Source: Thalassotalea sp. (GTDB lineage Bacteria > Pseudomonadota > Gammaproteobacteria > Enterobacterales > Alteromonadaceae). Taken from it: DNA of 64,000 bases. The translations under genes and the position numbers were made by a program. Below the pieces are notes generated by a model that was not told the origin of the DNA, made no database searches, and saw only the letters and a list, made by a program, of their open reading frames with translations. The stretch is from positions 1 to 64,000 of the forward strand of contig JAKVCY010000014.1 of NCBI GenBank assembly GCA_022448425.1, in the 5' to 3' direction. Shown here piece by piece: positions 24,824 to 33,098 of the stretch (position 1 is the stretch's first letter; the number at the start of each line of letters is the position of its first letter).

Positions 24824-25039
24824 ATGCCTCTTCATATTTTCTCTAACGAGAGAGGGACCGCTGTTTAAACCGTGCCATAAAAAATTTGAAACGAGAGTTA
24901 CAAACATCGCAATTATCGCTACTGTCAATAATTCACTGTATGTCGGAACGGCCTCAAGCGCTTTGAGTTCTCTTAAACAGTGAATTAAGAATATTGAGAT
25001 AAAAATATTAATAAAAAGTGCGGTTGATTGTTTGTTCAT
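24806..25039 (-). CDS. Small two-helix membrane protein, candidate immunity
   Basis: 77 residues: first helix STALFINIFISIFLIHCL, a polar loop (RELKALEAVPTYSE), second helix LLTVAIIAMFVTLVSNFLW and a basic tail (VRENMKRHKKDAN). I recognise no family. It is the second of two small membrane genes directly after peptide 5, the expected location for immunity to that peptide. The final codons overlap a terminator hairpin of the opposite strand. Confidence 0.5.
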   Translation of the reverse strand: MNKQSTALFINIFISIFLIHCLRELKALEAVPTYSELLTVAIIAMFVTLVSNFLWHGLNSGPSLVRENMKRHKKDAN

Positions 25040-25175
25040 TGTGATGTCCTTTTATTCATAGCCTCATTGCGAATGGCTAATTCCTTTTGGTTACATGTTT
25101 TCGTTTACATTCTATTTGTTCACTACAATCATTTTCTTAAATTTGCTACTACTCTCTTTTAAGAATAGAAGCCAT

Positions 25176-25373
25176 TTACTGAGAAAGTCTTTTTAAAATA
25201 AAATGATCAAACAAAGTAAAAAAGAACGTAAAATATAATGCACCCCAAGCTATTTCTTCGAAATTTTTATATGGCGATTCAATAAAAGTAGTTAAACTTG
25301 CTACCTGCTCTAACAATAATAAAGAAACAAAAAAACCCAGAAAGTATAGACCAGCTATTTTTAATATTTTCAT
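25176..25373 (-). CDS. Small two-helix membrane protein, candidate immunity for peptide 5
   Basis: 65 residues: hydrophobic helix IAGLYFLGFFVSLLLLEQVA, a short loop (TTFIESPYKNFEE), second helix IAWGALYFTFFFTLFDHFIL and a basic end KRLSQ. It lies 61 bp after the Gly-rich peptide 5 on the same strand. Size, topology and position fit an immunity protein; no sequence family is recognised. Confidence 0.52.
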   Translation of the reverse strand: MKILKIAGLYFLGFFVSLLLLEQVASLTTFIESPYKNFEEIAWGALYFTFFFTLFDHFILKRLSQ

Positions 25374-25434
25374 ATGTTTACCTTTTGATTAAACCTTTCA
25401 AATTAGGCTTTGGCAATACCAAAGCCTAGCACTG

Positions 25435-25665
25435 TTATTTCATTGCATGTCGAATTATGACTAATGCACCACCAAGGGCGGCACCAAATAAAGCTCCGCC
25501 AATACCGCCAAGAAGGCCACGTGCAGCTCCAGAGGCAGCACCTCTAGCAACGCCTCCCAAAAAGCCAAGTGTACCTCCTTGAGCCGCGCCACCTGCAACT
25601 TCACCCGCTGGAGCTATGTCTCCACCATTTACTGCTTCAATTTCATTTACGTTTAATTCACGCAT
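25435..25665 (-). CDS. Double-glycine-leader peptide 5 (Gly-rich, microcin V-like)
   Basis: 76 residues: leader MRELNVNEIEAVNGG and a 61-residue core dominated by Gly and Ala (AGGAAQGGTLGFLGGVARGA, then GLLGGIGGALFGAALGGALV) ending in a basic IIRHAMK. Repeated small-residue spacing suggests glycine-zipper helix packing in a membrane, as in microcin V-type and two-peptide bacteriocins. AAGGAGATAAACA precedes the start. The upstream flank is a near-copy of that of peptide 3. Confidence 0.8.
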   Translation of the reverse strand: MRELNVNEIEAVNGGDIAPAGEVAGGAAQGGTLGFLGGVARGAASGAARGLLGGIGGALFGAALGGALVIIRHAMK

Positions 25666-26101
25666 TGTTTATCTCCTTATTACCGACCATTAATGTTGTT
25701 TAGTAAGTCGGGTTATTGATTTACTCTCTTTAATCCTGCAAAGAGAGGGTTGTTAAAGCTAAACTGAGCTGTTCTCGCTAAAGGTTTTACTCAGGTCAGC
25801 TTTTTCGTGCATGGCGAACTTTGAAGCTCGCTTTGCAAGAATCTTAGAAAGCTAGCTGTTAAGAGGCTTTCTGATAGTTGTCTTTTAGCTGGGCTAGCAG
25901 TTGGTTCAGAAAGTCGTAATTACTACTAAAAGTACTGCCTAGTGTGGAAGCGAACTGAGCAAAGCTCATGGTATAGCCAAATCCAAACTGACTTGCACCC
26001 GCTTGACTCTGCTGAAATTTGCTCCAGCGAGCTTCGCCTCGCTCTAGTAGGCCGCCATTTACTTGTTCCATTTCATTTGTGTTTAATTCACGCATTAGCT
26101 T
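25663..26101. repeat. Tandem-duplicated two-peptide module, proximal copy
   Basis: Near-identical partner of 24002-24440. The spacer between peptides 6 and 5 has a CTCTCTTT/AAAGAGAG hairpin (about 25721-25746) and a longer inverted pair around AAAGCT..AGCTTT (about 25757-25804). Both are conserved in the other copy and could tune expression between the two peptides. Confidence 0.88.
25859..26095 (-). CDS. Double-glycine-leader peptide 6 (paralogue of peptide 4)
   Basis: 78 residues: leader MRELNTNEMEQVNGG and core LLERGEARWSKFQQSQAG, FGFGYTMSFAQFASTLGS, ending KDNYQKAS. It has a normal ribosome-binding site (ACGGAGAT, about 9 bases from the ATG), unlike peptide 4. It is the first peptide gene of the array outside the integrative element. 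About eight conservative differences from peptide 4 and no stops suggest both copies are kept under selection. Confidence 0.75.
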   Translation of the reverse strand: MRELNTNEMEQVNGGLLERGEARWSKFQQSQAGASQFGFGYTMSFAQFASTLGSTFSSNYDFLNQLLAQLKDNYQKAS

Positions 26102-26969
26102 AATCTCCGTATTAATTTAGCTTTTAGATTGCTGTCTATATTTCTCGTCACTGTAAAAGCCAATACTCTGAAGACTAAAAATTTTTGTTCCTAGCTTTAA
26201 GCGATATAAAGCTGAAAGAACAAATTAATCACTACAAAGTTATGGCTTTCATTTGGCAAAATCATGAGAACAGCGCGAAGCATTGTCTGCATTTCGTCAG
26301 ACTAATTTCTTTATCTAGCTATCTAATTCAGTTGCCACACTTTTTTAACGGCGTTACACAACTATCGACAGTATTCGATACAGTGTTTACCTTGAGGTCG
26401 GTTTTTTAGGTAATCTAAACAATATCTTTTTGCAGTAGCTTTAACGCATATATACGCATGCTAGGCTCAAGAGGTTGATTAGACAAAGAGGAAGTAAACT
26501 TCCATATTTTTGTCATCAACGGTTATGTCTTACTAAGTTTGTTAGTTTGAGTAGGGCATTACTTAAATGCTTACTCTAAAATACTTAATCGACTTACCTT
26601 ATGACATCGACTTACCTTATGACTACATTCATCCTTGAATCTGTACGTTTTTAGTACAATAAAAATTGCTTGTCAAGTACAAAACATATTTTGATTTGCT
26701 CTGGCGAGGACTTAATCCAAGCAAATTAGATCTAAATATGCAAAGCCAGAAAGCTGCAAAGCCTTATCAAAGGCAGGGAAAAAATATAAGTCGTAAGCGT
26801 TAGTAATTCGCTGATAAATCGAAATAAAGAGAACTAAGCAACAGTGAAGTGTTGAGCAAAGAAAGGTAAACAAACTAAATTACGCAGGCGTTTGGTACCT
26901 GCGATTTTTATTGAAACTAGTGCGCCAGCACTTTATTGGTAGTTAAGTTCTACATTATGCCTGCGTTTA
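26096..26969. other. Long non-coding interval between peptide 6 and the broken cca
   Basis: No gene is supported; the 74-codon frame at 26185-26409 (plus) has no ribosome-binding site or recognisable features. The right half (about 26640-26909) is rich in short hairpins (for example GCCTT/AAGGC near 26763) and ends in a terminator at 26883, so a plus-strand small RNA is possible. The left end should hold the promoter for peptide 6 on the minus strand, but I see no clear -35/-10 pair. Confidence 0.4.
26883..26911 (+). terminator. Terminator of a possible plus-strand small RNA
   Basis: CGCAGG (26883-26888), 9-base loop, CCTGCG (26898-26903), then ATTTTTATT. No plus-strand coding gene precedes it, so it either ends a small RNA or serves the minus strand poorly. 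Confidence 0.6.
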
Positions 26970-28031
26970 TTATGATTTGAGAGCAGCAATTCTGGCAATT
27001 TTAGCTTCATCCATTGCCTCTTTAATGGCTTTTCCTTGGAGCCCTTTTTCAATAAAAGGCTTAGCTGTAATTTCACGCAGTTCGCCAGCGATATTGAGAA
27101 GGTAGTTTTTAAATTCGATACCGCTTTGTGTTTGATCTATCTTAGCCACGACGTTGCACTTAGCCGCAGCGTCACACGTCGTTAGTATATCTGTCAAAAA
27201 ACTTGAGTTTCTCAAATACTCACATTGTTCTAGCAGATTCAGAATAGCCTCGGGTTCCAGTAAAGGAGCGTTAAGCACATTGTGATGTAACTGACTCGTT
27301 TTGATGGCAAGTTTGGCGACACTATTAGGGATTTTTAGTCGCTTGGCTATTTGCTCGTTGATTACAGTGGAGGTGTACATTTTGTTATTTTGAGCTACTT
27401 CAGCCTCATTTGGTATAGGTTCAAGACAAAGTGCCGAGAATCTAATGGCCACTTCATTCGATAAGGCGACAGCTGATTGCAAAATTGGGAGTGTATTAAC
27501 ACCTTGCTCAAGGACGTTAGGAGCAACGCTATCTAAACTACAACGGGTGTTATTCATGTGCTCAGCCAACTCAGGCCAAATTGCTTGAATAGCCTGACAC
27601 TGCTTGAGAATAAGAAAAAAAACTTCGGGGTTAGGATCTGTCAACGCCTTTTCCATCTCTTTCCAAATACGCTCAGCAGAAAGCGTTTCTAGCTCGCCAC
27701 TGCGTGATATCTCTGTCATTAGCGATAAAGTTTCTGGTGCAACAGTGAATCCATATTGATGATATCGAGCAGCGAAACGTGCAACGCGAAGCACTCTCAG
27801 TGGGTCTTCATTAAACGCTGGAGAAACATGGCGAAGGATTCGATTCTCTAAATCCCTTAAGCCATCGTATGGATCAATAATTTCGTTATTACTACTCATA
27901 GCCATCGCATTGACGGTTAAATCTCGACGAAGTAAATCTTGCTCTATGGTTACGTCTGGCTCTGAATAACATTCAAATCCTGTGTATCCTTCGCCTTTCT
28001 TTCTTTCAGTTCTCGCTAGTGCATACTCGTC
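26970..28031 (-). pseudogene. cca: 3' part of the disrupted host cca gene
   Basis: Encodes the tRNA nucleotidyltransferase from YALARTERKKGEGYTGFE to the C-terminus, including RRDLTVNAMA, DPYDGLRDLENRILRHV and EDPLRVLRVARFAARY. The matching N-terminal part lies at 40259-40429, 12.2 kb away. Both parts join precisely at KEE|YALARTE, where the integrative element entered. The open frame runs on into the element up to 28091 with unrelated residues, so a headless protein might be made. The HD phosphohydrolase motif present in the element's cca (ALCHDLGKA) is not recognisable here (ALCLEPIPNE), which may reflect decay or a non-HD subtype. Confidence 0.9.
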
Positions 28032-28034
28032 TAC

Positions 28035-28043
28035 TATTACACT
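28035..28043 (+). repeat. Left terminal inverted repeat of the element
   Basis: TATTACACT read into the element. It matches the right end (40247-40255) in reverse complement and is separated by 3 bp from the 6-bp core. Confidence 0.7.
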
Positions 28044-28189
28044 TTTATTTGTATGAATGTAATGAAAAGCATTATGGAACTTGGTCTTCAACGAATTTGA
28101 TTGAGAAGTATCAAGTTAAAGCTAAAGCTGTGAAAAACTGAGTGCTAAATTTTATTTTTCACAACTTTATCCACATATCATTCAATAAC

Positions 28190-30385
28190 TCAGCTTGCGG
28201 TTTTAGAGCAAATATCATTTAAATTTGTTAGCGTACCACCTTCTAAATGATAGACCTGCTCAGCCATATTAATCGTTTCTTGTCTATGAGCAATCATAAT
28301 ACGTGTCATCGGTAAATGCTGAATTTGTTCGCTGATCTTAGCTTCATTGTCTTTATCTAAATGGCTCGTTGCTTCATCCATAAATAAGATACAAGGTGAT
28401 TGATACAAGGCACGAGCCAGAAGCAACCGCTGTACTTGTCCACCTGATAAGTTTGACCCCATATCACCAACGAGTGAGTTATAACCCATAGTCATTTTGG
28501 TGATGTCATCATGAATAGCCGCTAAATGAGCGCATTGTTCTATTTTAAGATAATTAGGTTGTGTATCAAAAAAACTAATATTATCAGCGATTGAACCAGC
28601 TAGTAATGTATCATCCTGCATTACAGCCGCTATTTGTTTTCGGTAGTTTTTTAGCCCAAGTTGTGTGATGTCTTTTCCGTCAAGCTGCACTTTACCAGAT
28701 GTTGGTTGTAACAACCCAAGCATAATTTTCATTAATGTAGTTTTGCCAGCGCCAGATGCACCTGTTATGACTATCGACTCACCAGTATTAAGCGTTAAAT
28801 TTACATTATTTAAGATAGGTGCTTGTTCTTCGCTGTAGCTAAAGCAGATATTTTCTAAAGTAAGCTGACCTTTAAATGTACTTTCTTCAGTTGGGTTGTT
28901 ACTTGCTACGTCACTAGCTAAATGCACAGCTTCACCTTCACGATTTGCTTCTTGTTCAGTGAGTGCAATATCTGAAATACGATCAAGATGCAAACGCATC
29001 ATTTTAAACTGAATAATTTGCTCAATTAAATTAGACAAGCGACTAGTTAATTGCCCTTTATAGGCTATGAAAGCGAGAACCATACCCACTGTTAAACTAT
29101 TTGCTATGACCATGATAGCGGCATAATAAATTACTAAGACATTTTCTAGTCCAAACAATAATTTATTGAATGAATCAAAACTAATATTTAATCGACCTAA
29201 GCGAATTTCACTATTGATGACTTCGGAATAGCGATTTTGCCAAATGCTTTGGCGTTGAGATTCATTGCCAAACAGCTTAATGGTCTGAATACCACGAATA
29301 TTTTCTAAAAAATTCGATTGCTCTTTAGCTGAAGCTTGGATCATTTCTTCGGTGGCTTGATGCAATGGGCGATATAACGTTAAACGAAGTAACGCATAAA
29401 GTGCAATTGCAGCAAGCACTACTGCGGTAAGTTTTAATGAATAAAGTGCCATCATCACTAGCACGGTAATAGCCATTACCCCGTCAACTAAAGTTTCAAC
29501 AAACCCCGTAGTAATACGTTCTCTAATTTGTGCTAGTGAATCAAAACGAGAAAGAATATCGCCAACGTGACGAGATTCAAAATAATTCATCGGTAAGCGT
29601 AATAAATGCCTAAGCAAGTTTACACCCATTTGCATATTTAACAGGCTCGAAAGGCGCAATATCAGCCAGCTTCTAACCGCATTCGTCACAACCGAAATTA
29701 TCGCAATTAAGGCAAAGCCTATCGCTAATACTGTAAGTAGTGACTTATCAAAGCTGATTAAGACCTCGTCAACCACCCACTGCATATAATAGGGGGTTAT
29801 TAATGCAAATAATTGAAGCACTAAAGAAAGGCCAATGAGCTTTACTAAGCCAAACTTTAAGCCAGACATTGAAGACCACAATTGTGTTAACTTCATTTGA
29901 GCCTTTTCTTCTTTTATCTCAAATTTACTTGTTGGTGTAAGTTCTAAACAAATACCTGTAAAATGTCTGCTAAATTCTCCTGTTGTTAAAGTACGTTTAC
30001 CAACAGCGGGGTCATTGATTGAGTATTTAGCACTAGCTCCTTTGCCTGAAACTTTCGTTAATACAACAAAATGATTCATATCCCAGTGTAAAATACAAGG
30101 TGTTGCTAATTTATTTACTTCATCAATAGGACACTGTAATGCTCTACTAGCCAACCCTAAACTATCACCTAACTCAATAAGTTGTTGAAGGTTCATGCCT
30201 TTTAATTTAGCCGAATAAAGTTTACGAATGGTGTGTAAACATATCTGGTGACCATGATAACTTGCTACCATCGCTAAAGAGGCTAAACCGCATTCTGCAA
30301 TTTCTGACTGAAGAACAAGCGGAACTGTCTTGTCAAAACTAAATATCAATGATTTATTAACTTCTTTTTTCTGCTGGGAGTCCAT
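28190..30385 (-). CDS. C39-peptidase ABC exporter of double-glycine peptides (CvaB-like)
   Basis: 731 residues from ATG 30385, chosen over the upstream TTG at 30418 because GGAA precedes it. Domain order: C39 peptidase (Cys32 in EIAECGLASLAM, His105 in HWDMNHFVVL, Asp125 in INDPAVG), six-helix membrane domain (about 160-450), and nucleotide-binding domain with Walker A GASGAGKTT, signature LSGGQVQRLLLARAL and Walker B CILFMDEATSHLD. It should cut leaders after GG and export the peptides with the HlyD protein encoded upstream and a TolC-type channel not in the window. It is the last gene of the element on this side; the border lies only about 150 bp after its stop. Confidence 0.92.
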   Translation of the reverse strand: MDSQQKKEVNKSLIFSFDKTVPLVLQSEIAECGLASLAMVASYHGHQICLHTIRKLYSAKLKGMNLQQLIELGDSLGLASRALQCPIDEVNKLATPCILHWDMNHFVVLTKVSGKGASAKYSINDPAVGKRTLTTGEFSRHFTGICLELTPTSKFEIKEEKAQMKLTQLWSSMSGLKFGLVKLIGLSLVLQLFALITPYYMQWVVDEVLISFDKSLLTVLAIGFALIAIISVVTNAVRSWLILRLSSLLNMQMGVNLLRHLLRLPMNYFESRHVGDILSRFDSLAQIRERITTGFVETLVDGVMAITVLVMMALYSLKLTAVVLAAIALYALLRLTLYRPLHQATEEMIQASAKEQSNFLENIRGIQTIKLFGNESQRQSIWQNRYSEVINSEIRLGRLNISFDSFNKLLFGLENVLVIYYAAIMVIANSLTVGMVLAFIAYKGQLTSRLSNLIEQIIQFKMMRLHLDRISDIALTEQEANREGEAVHLASDVASNNPTEESTFKGQLTLENICFSYSEEQAPILNNVNLTLNTGESIVITGASGAGKTTLMKIMLGLLQPTSGKVQLDGKDITQLGLKNYRKQIAAVMQDDTLLAGSIADNISFFDTQPNYLKIEQCAHLAAIHDDITKMTMGYNSLVGDMGSNLSGGQVQRLLLARALYQSPCILFMDEATSHLDKDNEAKISEQIQHLPMTRIMIAHRQETINMAEQVYHLEGGTLTNLNDICSKTAS

Positions 30386-30418
30386 TTTAATGAGTTCCAA
30401 TGTAGTTCGAGAACACAA

Positions 30419-30577
30419 TTATGTGAGCTTTCTGAAATTGATCCTTTTAATAAAAGTGTTGAGTCTTGAAATTAATAGACATAGCAAAATTATTAAAAAT
30501 CCGTAATTCACTTCCCCCGTATCATAATAGTGAACAATGTTCATTAGAGTTAAAATAATTACTAAAAATAAATGCAT
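30419..30577 (-). CDS. Small two-helix membrane protein, candidate immunity
   Basis: 52 residues from ATG 30577; an upstream ATG at 30604 would add nine residues and overlap the protease gene by 25 bp. Two hydrophobic helices (MHLFLVIILTLMNIVHY and FLIILLCLLISRLNTFI) and a basic tail KRINFRKLT. No family is recognised. It sits between the CPBP protease and the exporter genes on the same strand, so it is part of the export operon and may protect against peptide 7. Confidence 0.5.
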   Translation of the reverse strand: MHLFLVIILTLMNIVHYYDTGEVNYGFLIILLCLLISRLNTFIKRINFRKLT

Positions 30578-30579
30578 AA

Positions 30580-31260
30580 CTACATTCCTATAAATATTAA
30601 CCATATTCCAAAAATAATATTGTTAATCATATGTATTAAAATAGGAACAAAGGTTGAACCTGATGCTGCTCTAGCTCCCCCTAAAATGATACCGAGAAAA
30701 AATAAAAGGATGAACATTATCGTACTTTCAGGTATGTGAATAACGGAAAAAAGAAGAGAAATGACTAATACTCTTATTTTTATAGTAGCTTTTGTCAATT
30801 GATGATATATATACCCTCTAAAAAAAAGCTCCTCAAAAACTGGGCCAATAAAAGCGATCGTAAAAAAATACAGAATGTTATTTGAACCACTAATTTGTTC
30901 AAAATTTGAAGGTTTAGGGTAGTAATTAAAAAACATCAAGATAATTAAAGATAATAAATATATAAAATAAAAAACTAAAGGAATCTTAAGGCTATTTAGG
31001 TTGAATCTGTGTAAACCGAAAATTGAGGTAATGCTAACCTTTTGTATAAATGCACATAATACAATAGCAATCGTGGTTGAAAATGCGGCAGTGATGTAGA
31101 AAATAGATTGTCCATTGAGACTATCTAAGAATATGTCAAAATCACCATTTTGATGGCAAATATTATGGAGCGATAGTGGACAAACTTGCCAGAATAGTTC
31201 AACCAAGAATACGCTGAGTATGAAAGCTATCGAGATTATAATTAGAGATATTATTTTCAT
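30580..31260 (-). CDS. CPBP (CAAX-type) intramembrane protease
   Basis: 226 residues from ATG 31260; the open frame to 31341 overlaps the end of peptide 7 and is not used. Multi-pass membrane protein with the CPBP motifs EELFFRGYIY (EExxxR), FSVIHIPES (FxxxH) and HMINNIIFG. In bacteriocin loci such proteins act in self-immunity or peptide maturation. Which applies here is unknown; its place directly after a double-glycine peptide gene favours immunity. It lies inside the element, 43 bp after peptide 7. Confidence 0.8.
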   Translation of the reverse strand: MKIISLIIISIAFILSVFLVELFWQVCPLSLHNICHQNGDFDIFLDSLNGQSIFYITAAFSTTIAIVLCAFIQKVSITSIFGLHRFNLNSLKIPLVFYFIYLLSLIILMFFNYYPKPSNFEQISGSNNILYFFTIAFIGPVFEELFFRGYIYHQLTKATIKIRVLVISLLFSVIHIPESTIMFILLFFLGIILGGARAASGSTFVPILIHMINNIIFGIWLIFIGM

Positions 31261-31303
31261 AATTGACAGAGCCACCAAGTGGTGACTCTTTAACATTAAT
31301 AAA

Positions 31304-31480
31304 TTAATCGTCTTTTTGTGGTGTATCTGACGGTATTTCATTGACCACTTCTGCTGCTCCTGCTGCTCTACGACCGTTTTTCCCAGTTACAGCTTTTGCA
31401 ATAGCTTTAGCTCCTTTGATGAGCGCACCCAAAATACCACCGTTTACTTGCTCAATTTCATTTAAGTTTAACTCTCTCAT
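31304..31480 (-). CDS. Double-glycine-leader peptide 7 (inside the element)
   Basis: 58 residues, below a 60-codon cutoff. Leader MRELNLNEIEQVNGG, core ILGALIKGAKAIAKAVTGKN then GRRAAGAAEVVNEIPSDTPQ and KDD. The first 20 core residues form a cationic amphipathic helix (small/hydrophobic residues alternating with Lys), as in pore-forming bacteriocins; the tail is acidic. AAGGAA lies 9 bases before the ATG. It is the only such peptide in the element itself, between HlyD and the CPBP protease. Its leader is nearly identical to those of peptides 1, 3 and 5 outside. Confidence 0.78.
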   Translation of the reverse strand: MRELNLNEIEQVNGGILGALIKGAKAIAKAVTGKNGRRAAGAAEVVNEIPSDTPQKDD

Positions 31481-31684
31481 AATGTATTTTCCTTTTGGTT
31501 TCGGCTATACTGGCCGATAGATTAATGTTGCTAACTTTTGTTAGCGTTAATTAGGCTGCCTTTAGTTTTCCGTCTAAAGTTTACTAAAGTCAGCCGTTCT
31601 TATTTTCTAACAAAGCTTTTCATTGCTTCGTCAGAAAAATTCTTTCAGATCCTAAATGAAATTCAGGATGACGATAAATATCTA

Positions 31685-32941
31685 TTAGCTTACTCGCCCT
31701 TTTAAGCTGTAAATTGGATCTAGTAACCATTCAATCAAAGTTCGTTGCTCCAACATAATATCCGCTTCGAATAACATACCGCTTTTCAGCTCAAACTCTT
31801 GACCGTAGGCTTGCATTTGCTGCTTGGTTAACTTTGCTCTTAAACGATAAACTGGCTCTTGAAGTGCTATTGGCAGTTGTACTTCATTTGGCGCAATAAG
31901 TGCGCGGTCTATGCGGGTGATTTCACTTTCAATAAACCCAAAACGTTGATAAGGAAAAGCGTCAAAACGTAAGCGTGATGTTTGACCTTTGGTGATAAAG
32001 CCAGCACTGCGAGTTGGCAACAGTAACTCTGCGACTAATTCTGAGCCTTCAGGCAAAATATGCAGAAGTGGTTTTGATTGTGCCTTTTGGGGAGATAAAG
32101 TTTCTCCTTCTACCACTTGAATACCTGTAACCGTACCTGCATGGCTAGCGGTTATCGTATAGCTATGACTGCTTTGTACTTGTGCTAATTGATTTTCAAT
32201 ATCGGCTTTTTCACGCAGCAAACTATTTATACGTAGTGTATATTGCTGAGGTAAGTTGGCTTTATCAAAAGCGGTTTGGTTAATTTGGTTGTTTTGTTGA
32301 AGTAATAAGCGAGCTATATTTTGTTTTTCTTGTTTTGCTTCTAGCAGTGCTTGTTGTTGATTTTCTTTTTCAAATTTTGAAATGAAACCGTGGTTATTTA
32401 ACTGTTCCACATCTCGCTGTTGCGCCAATAACAATTCAAGCTTTTCATTGGCAAGTGTTAACTGGCTTTCTAGCGCTATTTTTTCATTGCTTAATGCTGA
32501 AAACTTATTTTCAAGGTTTTGGTTTTCTTTTATTTGAATAGATTGGTATTGGTTAATTTCTTCATCAAGCAATGATAATTGTGACGTGAGTTGTTTTTGT
32601 AGTTTGCTACTTAAGCTCAAACCATCAGCACTGTTTTGATGGATTATCATAGTTGCTAGGGCTTGGTCTTTTTCAACTACATCGCCTTCGTTTACCAATA
32701 AACGCTCAATTGTACCACCTTGAGTAGCAAAACTTTTAATAACGCCTTTATTTGGCATTAAAAAGCCACGAACTGTTTCTTTGCGAGAATATTCGGCGGT
32801 AAATAAAAACGTGACGATTGCGACAGCAACAGAAACTAATATTAAAACAGTTAGTTTGATAGATAATGGTTGAGCTAAGGTGATTGCACCTGTTAAACGC
32901 TCACTTTGATGGGAGACAGCTTCCTTTCTAAATAAAGACAT
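31685..32941 (-). CDS. HlyD-family membrane fusion protein (CvaA-like)
   Basis: 418 residues: short cytoplasmic N-terminus, one membrane helix (LTVLILVSVAVAIVTFLF, about 29-46), lipoyl half-motifs (GGTIERLLVNEGDVVEKDQALATM and GTVTGIQVVEGETLSPQ), a long alpha-helical hairpin between (about 110-235) rich in Gln/Glu/Leu, and a beta-barrel C-terminus. It bridges the C39-ABC exporter and an outer-membrane TolC-type channel. It is the first gene of the export group, with a good promoter upstream (32985-33014). A 204-bp hairpin-bearing gap separates it from peptide 7. Confidence 0.88.
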   Translation of the reverse strand: MSLFRKEAVSHQSERLTGAITLAQPLSIKLTVLILVSVAVAIVTFLFTAEYSRKETVRGFLMPNKGVIKSFATQGGTIERLLVNEGDVVEKDQALATMIIHQNSADGLSLSSKLQKQLTSQLSLLDEEINQYQSIQIKENQNLENKFSALSNEKIALESQLTLANEKLELLLAQQRDVEQLNNHGFISKFEKENQQQALLEAKQEKQNIARLLLQQNNQINQTAFDKANLPQQYTLRINSLLREKADIENQLAQVQSSHSYTITASHAGTVTGIQVVEGETLSPQKAQSKPLLHILPEGSELVAELLLPTRSAGFITKGQTSRLRFDAFPYQRFGFIESEITRIDRALIAPNEVQLPIALQEPVYRLRAKLTKQQMQAYGQEFELKSGMLFEADIMLEQRTLIEWLLDPIYSLKGRVS

Positions 32942-32984
32942 ATAACTATAAACTACTTAATCCTTTAAATATTTAGTGACGCAG

Positions 32985-33014
32985 ATACTAACTCCCTTGA
33001 AATTACATTGTCAA
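32985..33014 (-). promoter_or_regulatory. Sigma-70-type promoter for the export genes
   Basis: On the minus strand TTGACA (33009-33014), an 18-bp spacer and TAGTAT (32985-32990), about 45 bp before the HlyD start. It gives the peptide-export group a start independent of the recombinase-cca operon. Confidence 0.6.
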
Positions 33015-33098
33015 CTATTAGTTTACAAAAAATTAACATTGAAAAGACTTTACCCCCTAGGTGATATTTAACTTTTTGTATTTAATGATTTAAATTGG

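Noticed and set aside
26185-26409. 74-codon plus-strand frame upstream of peptide 6.
   Set aside because: No ribosome-binding site, no family, opposite to the array; composition looks non-coding.
28167-28175. TTATCCACA, a perfect DnaA-box sequence near the left end of the element.
   Set aside because: Single copy with no cluster, AT-rich unwinding region or replication gene; probably chance or part of a recombinase arm site (TTCACAACTTT recurs at 28158 and 40205).
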